From NCBI RefSeq assembly GCF_002933775.1, contig NZ_BEWV01000136.1:158304-222303 (forward strand): a stretch of DNA of 64,000 nt, written 5' to 3'. A program made the translations under genes and the position numbers. A model generated the notes under the pieces. The model was not told the origin of the DNA and did no database searches. It worked only from the letters and a program-made list of their open reading frames with translations. Below, piece by piece: positions 8,302-16,491 of the stretch (the stretch's first letter is position 1; each line of letters starts with the position of its first letter). The stretch comes from Prevotella sp. MGM1 (GTDB taxonomy: Bacteria; Bacteroidota; Bacteroidia; Bacteroidales; Bacteroidaceae).

Positions 8302-9204
8302 ATGAGAAAGTTTATTCTTATGTCAATGTTTGTGTTGGCTATGCCGGCAAGCATGATTGCGCAAGACGATATGTACTTCGTTCCGACGAAGAAAAGCGTA
8401 GCCGAAAGTACCGCCGATTTCGGAATACCGCGCGGCACGTATTATTCGGGGAGCGATCGTGACGTCGATGAGTACAACCGGCAAGGCAGTTCTGTGCATC
8501 AGATTGACTCGGCCGGAAATGACGTTATAGAGTTTGACAGTGTGGCGGGTGTATATCCGTCTGTGGCGCAAAACTCGGACGATGACTATGCATATACCCG
8601 CCTGATGAGCCGTTTCGACGATTATCATTGGTCAGATTCCTATTGGGCCGGTTATCATGACGGCCGTTTTGACGCTTGGGGATGGGGGAGTCCTTGGTAT
8701 TATTCGAGCTGGTATCACAGTCCATGGCATTATTCAGGTTGGTTTTATGACCCTTGGTATCACGGTTGGTATGATCCCTGGTATCACGGTTGGCACGGAC
8801 ATTGGTGGGGCGGTCCTATCTATGTTGGCAGTTCCGGCGGTCACACGGGTACAAAGAATCATCTTAACGGTACTGGACGTCGTCCGCTTGCGGGCTATGG
8901 CAACGGCAACGCTACAAGTAAGGGACGTGTGACGACAGGTCATTCGAGAAACTCAGGATTTGGAAATCGTAAGTTTAACGCATCCGAGCGGTTCGGAACA
9001 AACAGGACAAATACTGCGAACAGGCCCAATACCGTCAACAGGAATGATAATAAAACCGTGCGCCCGGTAACTCCGCCGCGCAATACCAACTCTTCGTTTG
9101 GCAGTGGAAACGGTTTTGGAGGCAGTAGGTCCGGTGGAGGAGGCTTCGGTGGCGGAAGCCGTTCCGGAGGCAGCCGTTCCGGAGGATTTGGCGGGCGCAG
9201 ATAG
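8302..9204 (+). CDS. Exported low-complexity protein, W/Y/H-rich centre and Gly/Ser/Arg-rich tail, function unknown
   Basis: The chosen start (MRKFILMSMF) is preceded by AAGGAGCG and begins a signal peptide ending near SMIAQ. An ATG 33 bases upstream lies at the predicted transcript start and is unlikely. The 300-residue protein has an acidic N-terminal part, then a centre dominated by Trp, Tyr, His, Gly and Pro with two DPWYHGW repeats (encoded by a 24-bp tandem repeat at 8746-8793), then an Asn/Arg/Gly/Ser tail with GGSRSGG repeats. It is probably periplasmic or surface-exposed. It sits 33 bases upstream of a FadL-type porin gene and is probably co-transcribed with it. I do not recognise a family function; metal or ligand binding by the aromatic/His repeats is only a guess. 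Confidence 0.75.
   Translation: MRKFILMSMFVLAMPASMIAQDDMYFVPTKKSVAESTADFGIPRGTYYSGSDRDVDEYNRQGSSVHQIDSAGNDVIEFDSVAGVYPSVAQNSDDDYAYTRLMSRFDDYHWSDSYWAGYHDGRFDAWGWGSPWYYSSWYHSPWHYSGWFYDPWYHGWYDPWYHGWHGHWWGGPIYVGSSGGHTGTKNHLNGTGRRPLAGYGNGNATSKGRVTTGHSRNSGFGNRKFNASERFGTNRTNTANRPNTVNRNDNKTVRPVTPPRNTNSSFGSGNGFGGSRSGGGGFGGGSRSGGSRSGGFGGRR
8746..8793 (+). repeat. Two tandem 24-bp coding repeats
   Basis: Copies at 8746-8769 and 8770-8793 differ at two positions and encode YDPWYHGW-type units inside the exported protein. Looser W/Y/H copies lie just upstream. Confidence 0.8.
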
Positions 9205-9237
9205 TAATAAGGTAATAGTATTAAAAGAACAACTGAT

Positions 9238-10827
9238 ATGAAAGTAAGATATTATTTGGCTGTTGCCTTGATGTGCGGGCTTATGCCGGCAGCGGCTCAG
9301 GAGACTTATGAGAATGCCAACATTGCGACGGGCGATTTGAATGGTACGGCGCGATATGTGGGAATGGGTGGAGCGATGGACGCTCTCGGAGCCGACATAT
9401 CCACGATAGCCACTAACCCCGCTGGTATAGGACTTTTCAGACACTCGACGGCAAGCATGTCTTTCGGTCTCGTGTCTCAGGATGGAGCGGAAGACTTCTC
9501 AACCGGCAATAAGACAAACCTGAGTTTCGACCAGATAGGATTTGTATACTCGAACCGTTTGGGACGCAGTTCGTTTGTGAACTTCGGTTTCAACTATCAC
9601 AAGAGCCGTAATTTCAACCATATACTGAAAGCTGCCGGGCGTATGGCTGCCGGCGCATCGCAGAACAAGATGTCGTATAACAAGGGTGTTGCGGCTGCGG
9701 AGAACGGTTGGGACTTCGTAGAGATAAAAGACGATGAAGTCATATCGAATGACCTTGCGTATAGTGTGACGGACTATTTGTACTACAATACGATATTGTA
9801 TAATCCTCTGATAGACCCAAACGGAAAAGATATATATCATTATTATTCCTCTGAGCGCTATATGATGGACAGGGCAAGCAAAGGATATATAGGCGAATAC
9901 GATTTCAATATCAGTGGAAACATAAACGACAGGGTTTATCTTGGACTTACGGTGGGGCTTCACGACGTTCACTATAAAAGCTATTCGGAATATGCGGAGC
10001 TGTTCGCCCCAAACCATGAAGGGCTTGGAGGTACTCTGCTTGAAGACTCTCGTGAAATCACCGGACTGGGTTTCGACTTGAAAGCAGGTGTGATATTCCG
10101 TCCGTTTGAGAACTCGCCTTTCAGAATAGGTATGTCTATTGCCACGCCTACGTGGTACGACCTTACGACCCGTAACTACACGACACTCCTGATAGACGAC
10201 ACTAATGCCAATCCGGAGACATATCGCGGGCTTGGTTCTCTCAGCCTGTCGGAAAGCTATGACTTCAAGCTTTATACTCCATGGCGGTTCGGATTAAGTC
10301 TCGGACATACGATAGGAAACTACCTCGCCCTCGGCGCTTCGTACGAATATGCCGATTATGGCAATCTTGACAGTCGTGTAAACGACGGGTATGACTATTA
10401 TGGCAATGAGACAAGCGTATCCGACGAATGGATGAACGAACACACCAAAAACACTCTTAAAGGTGTATCGACATTGAAACTGGGTGCCGAGTTCAAGCCC
10501 GATCCCGCCATTGCCGTTCGTCTCGGTTTTAATTATGTATCGCCGATGTACGAGAAAAACGGGATGAAAGACGGCACACTCGACTCTTACGGGGTTATGT
10601 ATCAGTCGGCGACAGACTGCACGAACTGGAAAGATACATACCGTGTGACGGCCGGTATCGGGTATCGTATAGACAAACTGTCTCTTGACCTTGCATATCA
10701 GTATAGTCAGACAGATGGCACTTTCCGTCCGTTTACAGATGTTCTCGATGCTTCGAATGTCGCTGATGCGGTAGATATAAGCAATAAGCGTAATCAGTTG
10801 CTGTTCACTGTCGGGTATACTTTCTGA
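9238..10827 (+). CDS. OmpP1/FadL/TodX-family outer-membrane protein
   Basis: This 529-residue protein has a signal peptide (about 1-20, ending PAAAQ). The mature N-terminus follows the FadL hatch pattern: GTARYVGMGGAMDALG, then an ATNPAG motif (DISTIATNPAGIGLF). The remainder alternates as outer-membrane beta strands and ends in the aromatic-terminated strand LLFTVGYTF. Family members are 14-stranded barrels that take up hydrophobic molecules; Bacteroidota copies are often labelled hemin receptor without proof. The ligand is unknown. It is probably in an operon with the W/Y/H-rich protein and is followed by the bidirectional hairpin at 10912-10954. Confidence 0.88.
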   Translation: MKVRYYLAVALMCGLMPAAAQETYENANIATGDLNGTARYVGMGGAMDALGADISTIATNPAGIGLFRHSTASMSFGLVSQDGAEDFSTGNKTNLSFDQIGFVYSNRLGRSSFVNFGFNYHKSRNFNHILKAAGRMAAGASQNKMSYNKGVAAAENGWDFVEIKDDEVISNDLAYSVTDYLYYNTILYNPLIDPNGKDIYHYYSSERYMMDRASKGYIGEYDFNISGNINDRVYLGLTVGLHDVHYKSYSEYAELFAPNHEGLGGTLLEDSREITGLGFDLKAGVIFRPFENSPFRIGMSIATPTWYDLTTRNYTTLLIDDTNANPETYRGLGSLSLSESYDFKLYTPWRFGLSLGHTIGNYLALGASYEYADYGNLDSRVNDGYDYYGNETSVSDEWMNEHTKNTLKGVSTLKLGAEFKPDPAIAVRLGFNYVSPMYEKNGMKDGTLDSYGVMYQSATDCTNWKDTYRVTAGIGYRIDKLSLDLAYQYSQTDGTFRPFTDVLDASNVADAVDISNKRNQLLFTVGYTF

Positions 10828-10911
10828 TGATTTGTGTCAATGTATTGTTGTGTCAAGCGCATAATGGCAGTGAGCGGTGATAATTTAGTGTAGAACGGAA
10901 CATATATAAAC

Positions 10912-10954
10912 CCACAGCCGCACTTCAAATAAAGATTTTGAAGTGCGGCTGTGG
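10912..10954. terminator. Bidirectional terminator hairpin between convergent genes
   Basis: There is a perfect 18-bp stem (10912-10929 with 10937-10954) and a 7-base loop, A-rich on one side and T-rich on the other. It separates the FadL-type gene (plus) from the PqqD-like gene (minus). Confidence 0.8.
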
Positions 10955-10972
10955 ATTTTGGTTGAAATGTTA

Positions 10973-11239
10973 TTATTCTATTATTCCGGCTTCATGCCAT
11001 TTTAATATCATGGCTTCAACATCTTTTTGAGCGGTTGGCTGTTCCACATCGTATTCCTTGGTTAGCAACAGCACAAGTTCGTCTGTCGTGAATTCACGGC
11101 CTTGAACTTGTTGCCACAGGTACGCGGCGGTCTCGTTCATGCTTATTATCTTGCTGAAATCGATATTCTCTTTTCCCTCGGCCACGATGATATGCTCACC
11201 GCAAATTGTGCGCAGATTAAATCCTTTCTTCGTTATCAT
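10973..11239 (-). CDS. PqqD-family (RiPP recognition element-like) protein
   Basis: This 88-residue protein fits the PqqD fold: an N-terminal beta hairpin region, the central MNETAAYLWQQV helix with the conserved N-x-T/S-A-x-x-[LIV]-W pattern, and a C-terminal winged-helix-like segment ending LKWHEAGIIE. PqqD proteins bind leader peptides of ribosomally made natural products and present them to modifying enzymes. It is the last gene of a minus-strand group, 16 bases after the S26-like peptidase gene and downstream of an HprK-like kinase. No precursor peptide or radical SAM enzyme is nearby, so its partner is unknown. Confidence 0.8.
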   Translation of the reverse strand: MITKKGFNLRTICGEHIIVAEGKENIDFSKIISMNETAAYLWQQVQGREFTTDELVLLLTKEYDVEQPTAQKDVEAMILKWHEAGIIE

Positions 11240-11255
11240 AATATTAATTGACTTA

Positions 11256-11708
11256 TTATTGTTTTATGAATAAATGCCTGTGTAAGTACAGTAGGTATCG
11301 GCGGATAGGGTAGAGGCGTGTCCATAGCCATGAGTATATTAGCCATTTTGTTCCGTTGGTGTAATCCGCTGTGATTTTGTTCTTACGATAAAAACCTACG
11401 GCAGTGGCTTTGATATCATCCAGATGGCAGTATTCCACTCCCAGATTTCCGTCTCCGCGGAGAGTGGCTACATCGTCGTAAATATTTACTATGCGGTGGA
11501 GCACAAAATTACCCTCACTGATTTCCGCCAGAACAACATCGCCGGCTTTTGCCTTTTTTGCTTTCGTTAGGATGGCTTTATCACGTCCGTCTTCAAGAAA
11601 CGGCCTCATACTGTATCCGCGTAATGGTAATGTGACGGTGTGCCCGGCTTCTATAATCTTAATGACTTCTGGTATAAATGTCGCATTTGGCATTTGTTTT
11701 GTTGTCAT
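11256..11708 (-). CDS. S24/S26-family peptidase, ER-type signal peptidase-like Ser/His active site
   Basis: The 150-residue protein shows the signal-peptidase nucleophile box GYSMRPFL with S33. FVLHRIV with H71 takes the place of the bacterial catalytic Lys, and LRGDGN with D86 follows. Ser plus His is the pattern of the ER/SipW-type branch. No N-terminal membrane anchor is present, unusual for a true signal peptidase; the segment near 120-145 (WLIYSWLWTRLY) is only moderately hydrophobic. Between PqqD-like and HprK-like genes it may cleave a leader peptide rather than general secretory signals; this is inference from context. Confidence 0.75.
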   Translation of the reverse strand: MTTKQMPNATFIPEVIKIIEAGHTVTLPLRGYSMRPFLEDGRDKAILTKAKKAKAGDVVLAEISEGNFVLHRIVNIYDDVATLRGDGNLGVEYCHLDDIKATAVGFYRKNKITADYTNGTKWLIYSWLWTRLYPIRRYLLYLHRHLFIKQ

Positions 11709-11928
11709 AAGGCTGTTTCTTTCATGTTTTGTCTGTTTGTTATTTAGTGCTTGTCGGATATATGTTGGCGAACATTTGGCATTCTGTTGATTTATTACGA
11801 TTTTCTTTATTGCCCTTTATTCTGTTAGCGGTTTCTGTTTGTTTAAATACATTGTTGCCTTTATTCAAATAACTGTTCCTTATTCGTTTGATTGACAATC
11901 TGTTTGCTTATATATGATAAATTACTTT
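11709..11928. other. 220-base gap between the HprK-like and S26-like genes, no precursor gene found
   Basis: I read both strands for a short peptide gene. On the minus strand only frames of about 11-12 codons were found (for example one starting MYLNKQKPLTE), none with a convincing ribosome-binding site or leader/core composition. No clear terminator or promoter was seen. Confidence 0.5.
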
Positions 11929-12822
11929 TTAGGAGCCGCTTCCAGCTATTCCTTTATGACAGACCAGGGCTGCTTCTTTATCAGGCAGGCAGTGCATGGT
12001 GAACATCGGCACTGTTTCGACAAGTCGGGTGATTATGTTACAGATATTATTATAAATAATGCTGTCCCATTTCATTGAAGAGCATTGAGGGAGCATTGAT
12101 GCAAATGCCTGAACTGGGCGTAGCCTTTCTATACGGTTTGCGGGTGCCCGGTCAATTCTTGTTACAGCTCCCAAGGGCGCTTTTATATCTTTATAACACG
12201 GAGTCTTGCCGCTCCATGGTGAACCGTATAGGAATGGTTTACCATCAATAATTCTTATTATGGGATTGTCATCATTCATTAATTCCGTGTCTTGGATATG
12301 CTTCAGCCACAGGCTTGAATGGGTGCTTTTACCGGTTCCGCTCTTGGCAATGAAAGGATAGGCATAGCCGCTGTGGCTAACGCATGATGCATGGATTAGA
12401 AGTGTGTCTTGATGACTGCCCCGGAACGCGAAAATCAACATAAGGGCATCATTTAATCCAAAACTGCGCATTGTCGCCGTCCCGTTCAATGCGCAGGTGC
12501 ACAGGCTGAAGTCTTTGTTTGTGTGCAGTAAACAGCACGGATTATTGTATATGTCTTTTATGATATACTGATAGCCGCCGTCAGGCAGTGTATATACCAA
12601 AGTATCTCCGTTGCCGGTGTCACATTTCTTTATAAGCTCTTTTTCCTGTGCCGGCTGCAGATTGTCGTCTACCGTGAGGGTAAACAACAGACAATCCGTT
12701 TCCGGCTGTTCGGTTTCAAAAACGGAGAAAGAAGGCAGCAAAGAAATGCTGTTTTGGTTTGAGTTTTCAAAAACTATGGATATATAAAAGTCCGCGATAC
12801 GGAAGAAGTGCCGCTTTTTCAT
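11929..12822 (-). CDS. HPr kinase/PEP carboxykinase-like P-loop protein
   Basis: The 297-residue protein carries a Walker A loop FIAKSGTGKST (about 158-167), then MNDDNPII (182-189) and GSPWSGKT (200-207), the order found in HprK-related and PEPCK-like kinases. It lacks the HPrK/P C-terminal bifunctionality motif, so it resembles the HprK-related kinases found in RiPP clusters (for example kinases that modify lasso-peptide tails) more than the regulator of sugar uptake. Its start overlaps the end of the 144-residue gene by 4 bases. With the S26-like peptidase and PqqD-like protein downstream it may modify a peptide; the substrate is unknown. Confidence 0.7.
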   Translation of the reverse strand: MKKRHFFRIADFYISIVFENSNQNSISLLPSFSVFETEQPETDCLLFTLTVDDNLQPAQEKELIKKCDTGNGDTLVYTLPDGGYQYIIKDIYNNPCCLLHTNKDFSLCTCALNGTATMRSFGLNDALMLIFAFRGSHQDTLLIHASCVSHSGYAYPFIAKSGTGKSTHSSLWLKHIQDTELMNDDNPIIRIIDGKPFLYGSPWSGKTPCYKDIKAPLGAVTRIDRAPANRIERLRPVQAFASMLPQCSSMKWDSIIYNNICNIITRLVETVPMFTMHCLPDKEAALVCHKGIAGSGS

Positions 12823-13253
12823 TCTACTTCTTCTATGCTCATGTCAATCCCTTTGAATTTGAATTCGCCTGTTTCCAGAAAACGAACATCAAACGGAGTC
12901 TTGGCTTTGACGGTATATTTGTTTTTCAATTTTATCAGTTTTTTCTCCACATCCTTTTTCTTTTGTCCGAAGAATACCACGCATGTTCTTGCCGGCATAT
13001 TCTTCTGTTGGGCGAAGTAATTCTTTAACTGATAAGAGTAGTTGTCACGACCGAGCAGGAATTTGCTTTTTGTGTCGATCCAAACGCTATCTACCGTTTG
13101 TACATTCGTAAAGTAAACGACCGAGTCTGTAAATGCGGCAGAAAAGCCGAACATGTATGCCTTTGGCAGCATTTTTTTCTTTGCGGAAACCTCTCCCACG
13201 AAAAAAAATGGGATTAACATTGCCGCAATTGTAACGTATTTAAGTGATTTCAT
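12819..13253 (-). CDS. Secreted protein of unknown function
   Basis: The 144-residue protein has a clear signal peptide (about 1-24, ending GEVSA before KKK). The mature part is small, basic in the middle and beta/alpha mixed, with RTCVVFFGQKKKDVEKK near residues 89-105. No family was recognised. It lies 7 bases after rpoD and its stop overlaps the HprK-like start, so it is translated within that operon. Its placement may reflect conserved gene order rather than shared function. Confidence 0.7.
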   Translation of the reverse strand: MKSLKYVTIAAMLIPFFFVGEVSAKKKMLPKAYMFGFSAAFTDSVVYFTNVQTVDSVWIDTKSKFLLGRDNYSYQLKNYFAQQKNMPARTCVVFFGQKKKDVEKKLIKLKNKYTVKAKTPFDVRFLETGEFKFKGIDMSIEEVE

Positions 13254-13260
13254 TATTCTT

Positions 13261-14124
13261 TTATTGTCCTAAATATGATTTTAACAGTATATTATTCGTA
13301 TTATTTCTCAATTGCCTGATGGCTTTCTCCTTTATCTGTCGCACACGTTCTCGTGTAAGTCCGTATTTTATTCCTATCTCATCGAGGGTCATTTCATTCA
13401 TGTTAATGCCGAAAAAAGCTTTGAGGATGTTACTTTCCTTTTCACTCAGACATTTCAGAATTTCGTTTATTTCCGTGCGTAACGATTCCGCTACCAGCTC
13501 TTTGTCTGCCATTGTCGAGTCGTTAGAGGCCATAGTATCGAGCAGTGTGTTCTCTTCTCCATCCGTGAACGGGGCATCTACCGATACATGATGGCTGCCG
13601 GCCGTCAGGACATCGTTTATTTTGTCTTGTGGCATGTCTGTCCTTTCTGATATTTCTTCTGCCGAAGGCCGTCTTTCAAACTCTTGTTCGAATTTGTTCA
13701 ACTCCTTGTTTATCTTGTTTACCGAGCCGATTTGGTTCAAAGGCAACCTCACCATTCTGCTCTGTTCCGCGATGGCTTGAAGTATGCTTTGGCGTATCCA
13801 CCACACAGCGTATGATATGAACTTAAATCCCCGTGTCTCGTCAAACTTCTCCGCGGCTTTTATCAGTCCTACGTTACCTTCGTTTATGAGATCGGGCAGA
13901 CTCAGACCTTGATTTTGATATTGTTTTGCCACGGACACGACAAACCTCAGATTGGCTTTTACAAGTCTTTCGAGCGCTTTTCTGTCACCGTCATGGATAC
14001 GTCTTGCGAGTTCCACTTCCTCATCGACCGATACCAGTTCCTCGCGACCTATTTCTTGAAGATATTTGTCGAGAGTGACATTGTCTCTATTGGTGATAGA
14101 CTTGTTTATTTTTAGTTGTCTCAT
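13261..14124 (-). CDS. rpoD: Primary RNA polymerase sigma factor (sigma-A/RpoD type)
   Basis: This 287-residue sigma-70 factor has region 1.2 ([11 protein letters not shown]), region 2 with the core-binding and -10 recognition helix ([20 protein letters not shown], then AVWWIRQSI), region 3 ([11 protein letters not shown]) and region 4 with the helix-turn-helix [10 protein letters not shown]. It lacks the long region 1.1, as is normal for Bacteroidota primary sigma factors, which read the TAnnTTTG promoters seen here. Its own promoter has a perfect TAACTTTG at 14148-14155. Secreted-protein and HprK-like genes follow with almost no gap. Confidence 0.95.
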   Translation of the reverse strand: MRQLKINKSITNRDNVTLDKYLQEIGREELVSVDEEVELARRIHDGDRKALERLVKANLRFVVSVAKQYQNQGLSLPDLINEGNVGLIKAAEKFDETRGFKFISYAVWWIRQSILQAIAEQSRMVRLPLNQIGSVNKINKELNKFEQEFERRPSAEEISERTDMPQDKINDVLTAGSHHVSVDAPFTDGEENTLLDTMASNDSTMADKELVAESLRTEINEILKCLSEKESNILKAFFGINMNEMTLDEIGIKYGLTRERVRQIKEKAIRQLRNNTNNILLKSYLGQ

Positions 14125-14147
14125 AGTCGTGTGGGTTATAGTTGATG

Positions 14148-14155
14148 CAAAGTTA
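14148..14155 (-). promoter_or_regulatory. Bacteroidota -7 box (TAACTTTG) for rpoD
   Basis: On the minus strand TAACTTTG lies 23 bases before the rpoD start. Confidence 0.65.
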
Positions 14156-14203
14156 AAGTTTTTTTCCGAAATGCCAAATTAATGTGCAATAAAAAGAAAA
14201 AAG

Positions 14204-14263
14204 AAAGAGGCGAAGAGCAGGTAAGCACAGTGTTTTTTTGCCTTCCTTGCTTTTCACCTCTTT
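14204..14263 (-). terminator. Terminator of the DegQ/HtrA gene
   Basis: On the minus strand AAAGAGG (14263-14257) pairs with CCTCTTT (14210-14204). The inner GAAAAGCAAGG/CCTGCTCTTC extends the stem with small mismatches. It is followed by TTTCTTTTTT. It lies 20 bases past the protease stop codon. Confidence 0.75.
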
Positions 14264-14283
14264 ATAGTGTCAAATGATTGTTG

Positions 14284-15738
14284 TCATTCGTTTTGCAACG
14301 GAACGGCAAAGTATGCTTTCTTACCTGTCGGGTAGATACCTTGTATGTATAGCACAGGATCCTTGCTCGTAGAGGCGTCTTTGACAACTTTCTGCATGTC
14401 GTCTATCGTCTTAATAGTCTCGTCGTTGACTCTCTGTATTATAAATCCGCGGGCTATTCCGGTCTCTTTAAGTTTACCGTTGTTAACCTTTATGACCTCA
14501 ATACCGTAGCTTATGCTGAGTTGTTTTTTCTGAGCCTCGGTGATTTCGCGGAAGTTTGCTCCCAATACATCAAGATCGGCATTCTTTACCACTTTGGTAT
14601 TTCCCTGCTCGTTTTTGAGCACTACAGTTTCGGTTATCTTTTTCTTATTGTGCAGGTAGGTGATTGTCAGCTTGTCGCCGGGGCGTTTCTTGCTGATAAT
14701 CTCTTGGAGTTCGGCCATTCGTGTCACTTTTTGTCCGTCTGCCGAGATTATCACGTCACCTTTCTTTATTCCTGCGTCGAATGCCGCTCCCTCGTCCATC
14801 ACTTCGTCAACGTAGATGCCTTCCATCGTTCCGAGGTCAACTTCCTTGCCTTGTTCTTTTTGCGCATCTACATAGTTTTTCACGTCTCCGCCTTTAATTC
14901 CTATCCAAGCGCGCTGTACCACACCGAATTTTTTCAGGTCTTCCACAATCTTGTTCATTATCGTAGTAGGTATGGCAAATCCATAACCGCTATAAGAACC
15001 AGTCGGAGAGTAGAGCATGGCGTTGATACCAACGAGCTCACCGCGTGTGTTTACCAATGCGCCTCCTGAGTTGCCGGCATTGATGGCGGCATCTGTCTGG
15101 ATGAAAGACTCTACATTGTTGGCGCCGAGCGAGCGGGCCTTTGCGCTTACTATACCTGCTGTGACAGTATTGTTGAGGCCGAGCGGATTGCCTACGGCAA
15201 GTACCCATTCGCCAATTTTAAGGTCTTCGCTGTTTGCTATAGTTATAGCTGGCAGGTTTTTGCCGTCTATCTTTATTAGCGCAAGGTCTGTGGTCTTGTC
15301 TGTTCCGATTATTCTCGCCGAGTGTTCTTGGTTGTCATTAAGCGTTACTGTCAGTTCGTCGGCTCCCTCAACCACGTGGTTGTTGGTTACGATATATCCG
15401 TCGGTAGAGATGATGACACCCGAACCGGTGGCCGTTTTCTTCGGAGTCTGTACCTGGCGCTTCTGTGTTCCACCGTTGCCACGTCCGAAAAATCCTCCGA
15501 ACGGGTCTGAGAAGAAATCGCTGAACGGGTCGCTCTGAACCTCTACCGTCTTTATCTTGCTGTTCTGTACATATTTGATATGTACAACTGAGGGCAGCGC
15601 TTTTTCGGCTGCATAAGTAAGGTCAACCGGTTGTCCAGCCGGAGTTGCAGCACCGGCTTTGTTGAAAGCGGCAACAGAAAAAATGATTGCCACCATGCAG
15701 ATTGCCGGAAGTAAATAGTTTACGATCTTTTTCATCAT
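14284..15738 (-). CDS. degQ: Periplasmic Do-family serine protease/chaperone (DegP/DegQ/HtrA)
   Basis: This 484-residue protein has an N-terminal signal sequence or anchor (about 4-30), a trypsin-like domain with H121 (NNHVVEG), D151 (TTDLALIK) and S224 (GNSGGAL), and two C-terminal PDZ regions (first about 280-380, second about 390-475). A Phe/Gly-rich linker (DPFSDFFSDPFGGFFG) precedes the catalytic domain, as in other HtrA proteins with a Q-linker. It should degrade or refold misfolded envelope proteins. It is monocistronic, with promoter at 15796-15803 and terminator at 14204-14263. Either of two adjacent ATG codons may be the start. Confidence 0.93.
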   Translation of the reverse strand: MMKKIVNYLLPAICMVAIIFSVAAFNKAGAATPAGQPVDLTYAAEKALPSVVHIKYVQNSKIKTVEVQSDPFSDFFSDPFGGFFGRGNGGTQKRQVQTPKKTATGSGVIISTDGYIVTNNHVVEGADELTVTLNDNQEHSARIIGTDKTTDLALIKIDGKNLPAITIANSEDLKIGEWVLAVGNPLGLNNTVTAGIVSAKARSLGANNVESFIQTDAAINAGNSGGALVNTRGELVGINAMLYSPTGSYSGYGFAIPTTIMNKIVEDLKKFGVVQRAWIGIKGGDVKNYVDAQKEQGKEVDLGTMEGIYVDEVMDEGAAFDAGIKKGDVIISADGQKVTRMAELQEIISKKRPGDKLTITYLHNKKKITETVVLKNEQGNTKVVKNADLDVLGANFREITEAQKKQLSISYGIEVIKVNNGKLKETGIARGFIIQRVNDETIKTIDDMQKVVKDASTSKDPVLYIQGIYPTGKKAYFAVPLQNE

Positions 15739-16070
15739 AGAAATGTTTTTATGTTACATTAGTTATCAAATTATTATCGCTTATTTTAAACGTTGCAAAT
15801 ATATCAGCAATTTTTGTTTTTCTGCCATTTTGGCATTTTAATTTGTCGCAATTTAACAGTTATAAAACTGCCGTTAACGGCTGTTTGCGTTGAATGCTGT
15901 CAATTTTACAAATCTTTAAAATAACAAATCGTTACAGAGGCCTTTTAGAAGTGTTTCGTGATTATGCTTGTTTGGAGCGGTTTTATTTCTATAATCCGAT
16001 AATGACTGCCTGATAACTGTTTGCCGTTCTTAAAAAGACTTTATTGTTTTGCCGTTTCGATATTTTGCAG
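15739..16070. other. Divergent promoter region between the HtrA protease gene and rnpB
   Basis: This stretch of about 330 bases holds the protease promoter (15796-15803, minus) and the rnpB promoter region (-33-like GTTTTG at 16046-16051, plus). No coding frame or further RNA gene was seen in between. Confidence 0.5.
15796..15803 (-). promoter_or_regulatory. Bacteroidota -7 box (TATATTTG) for the HtrA protease gene
   Basis: On the minus strand TATATTTG matches TAnnTTTG, 57 bases upstream of the start codon. Confidence 0.55.
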
Positions 16071-16078
16071 TACTTTTG
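16071..16078 (+). promoter_or_regulatory. Bacteroidota promoter for rnpB (-7 box TACTTTTG)
   Basis: TACTTTTG lies 6 bases before the first P1 stem base of RNase P RNA. GTTTTG at 16046-16051 is a good -33 element with 19-base spacing. Confidence 0.7.
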
Positions 16079-16084
16079 CATAAT

Positions 16085-16456
16085 GAAAGCAGTGCTCCGG
16101 TCTGTCGCCGGCACCGTCATTGGTGCGGGAGGAAAGTCCGGGCAGCGTAGGGCGCTCAGCTTCCGAAAACAGAAGCCATTGGCGACAGTGGGATATGGCA
16201 GAAGAGAATGACCGCCGCGCCGAAAGGGGCGGTAAGGGTGAGAAGGTGGTGTAAGAGACTACCGGCCGGCGGGTGATCGTCGGGCCGTGCCATCCTGAGG
16301 CTGCAAGTTCGCGTATACCGTCGTTTGAGGGTTGCCCGCCCGAAAATATCCGACGGAGGGTAGAATGCTTGAGCCGCGTGGTGACATGCGGATTAGATAA
16401 ATGACGGACACCGCTGTATGGTGGTACAGAACCCGGCTTATAGGGGCAGTGCTTTC
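16085..16456 (+). ncRNA. rnpB: RNase P RNA, bacterial type A
   Basis: The catalytic RNA of tRNA 5' maturation is recognised by its universal blocks: GAGGAAAGTCCGGGC at about 16129-16143 and ACAGAACCCGGCTTA at 16426-16440. The ends pair (GAAAGCA at 16085-16091 with TGCTTTC at 16450-16456), closing helix P1. The length of about 370 bases is typical for type A. A T-rich stretch after position 16456 probably aids termination. Confidence 0.95.
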
Positions 16457-16491
16457 TTTATTTTGAATGTTGGTGTTTCTTGATTTTGGGT

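Noticed and set aside
10973..12822. Lasso-peptide biosynthesis cluster
   Set aside because: No precursor, macrolactam synthetase, transglutaminase-like protease or exporter was found. Only the PqqD-like, peptidase and kinase parts are present.
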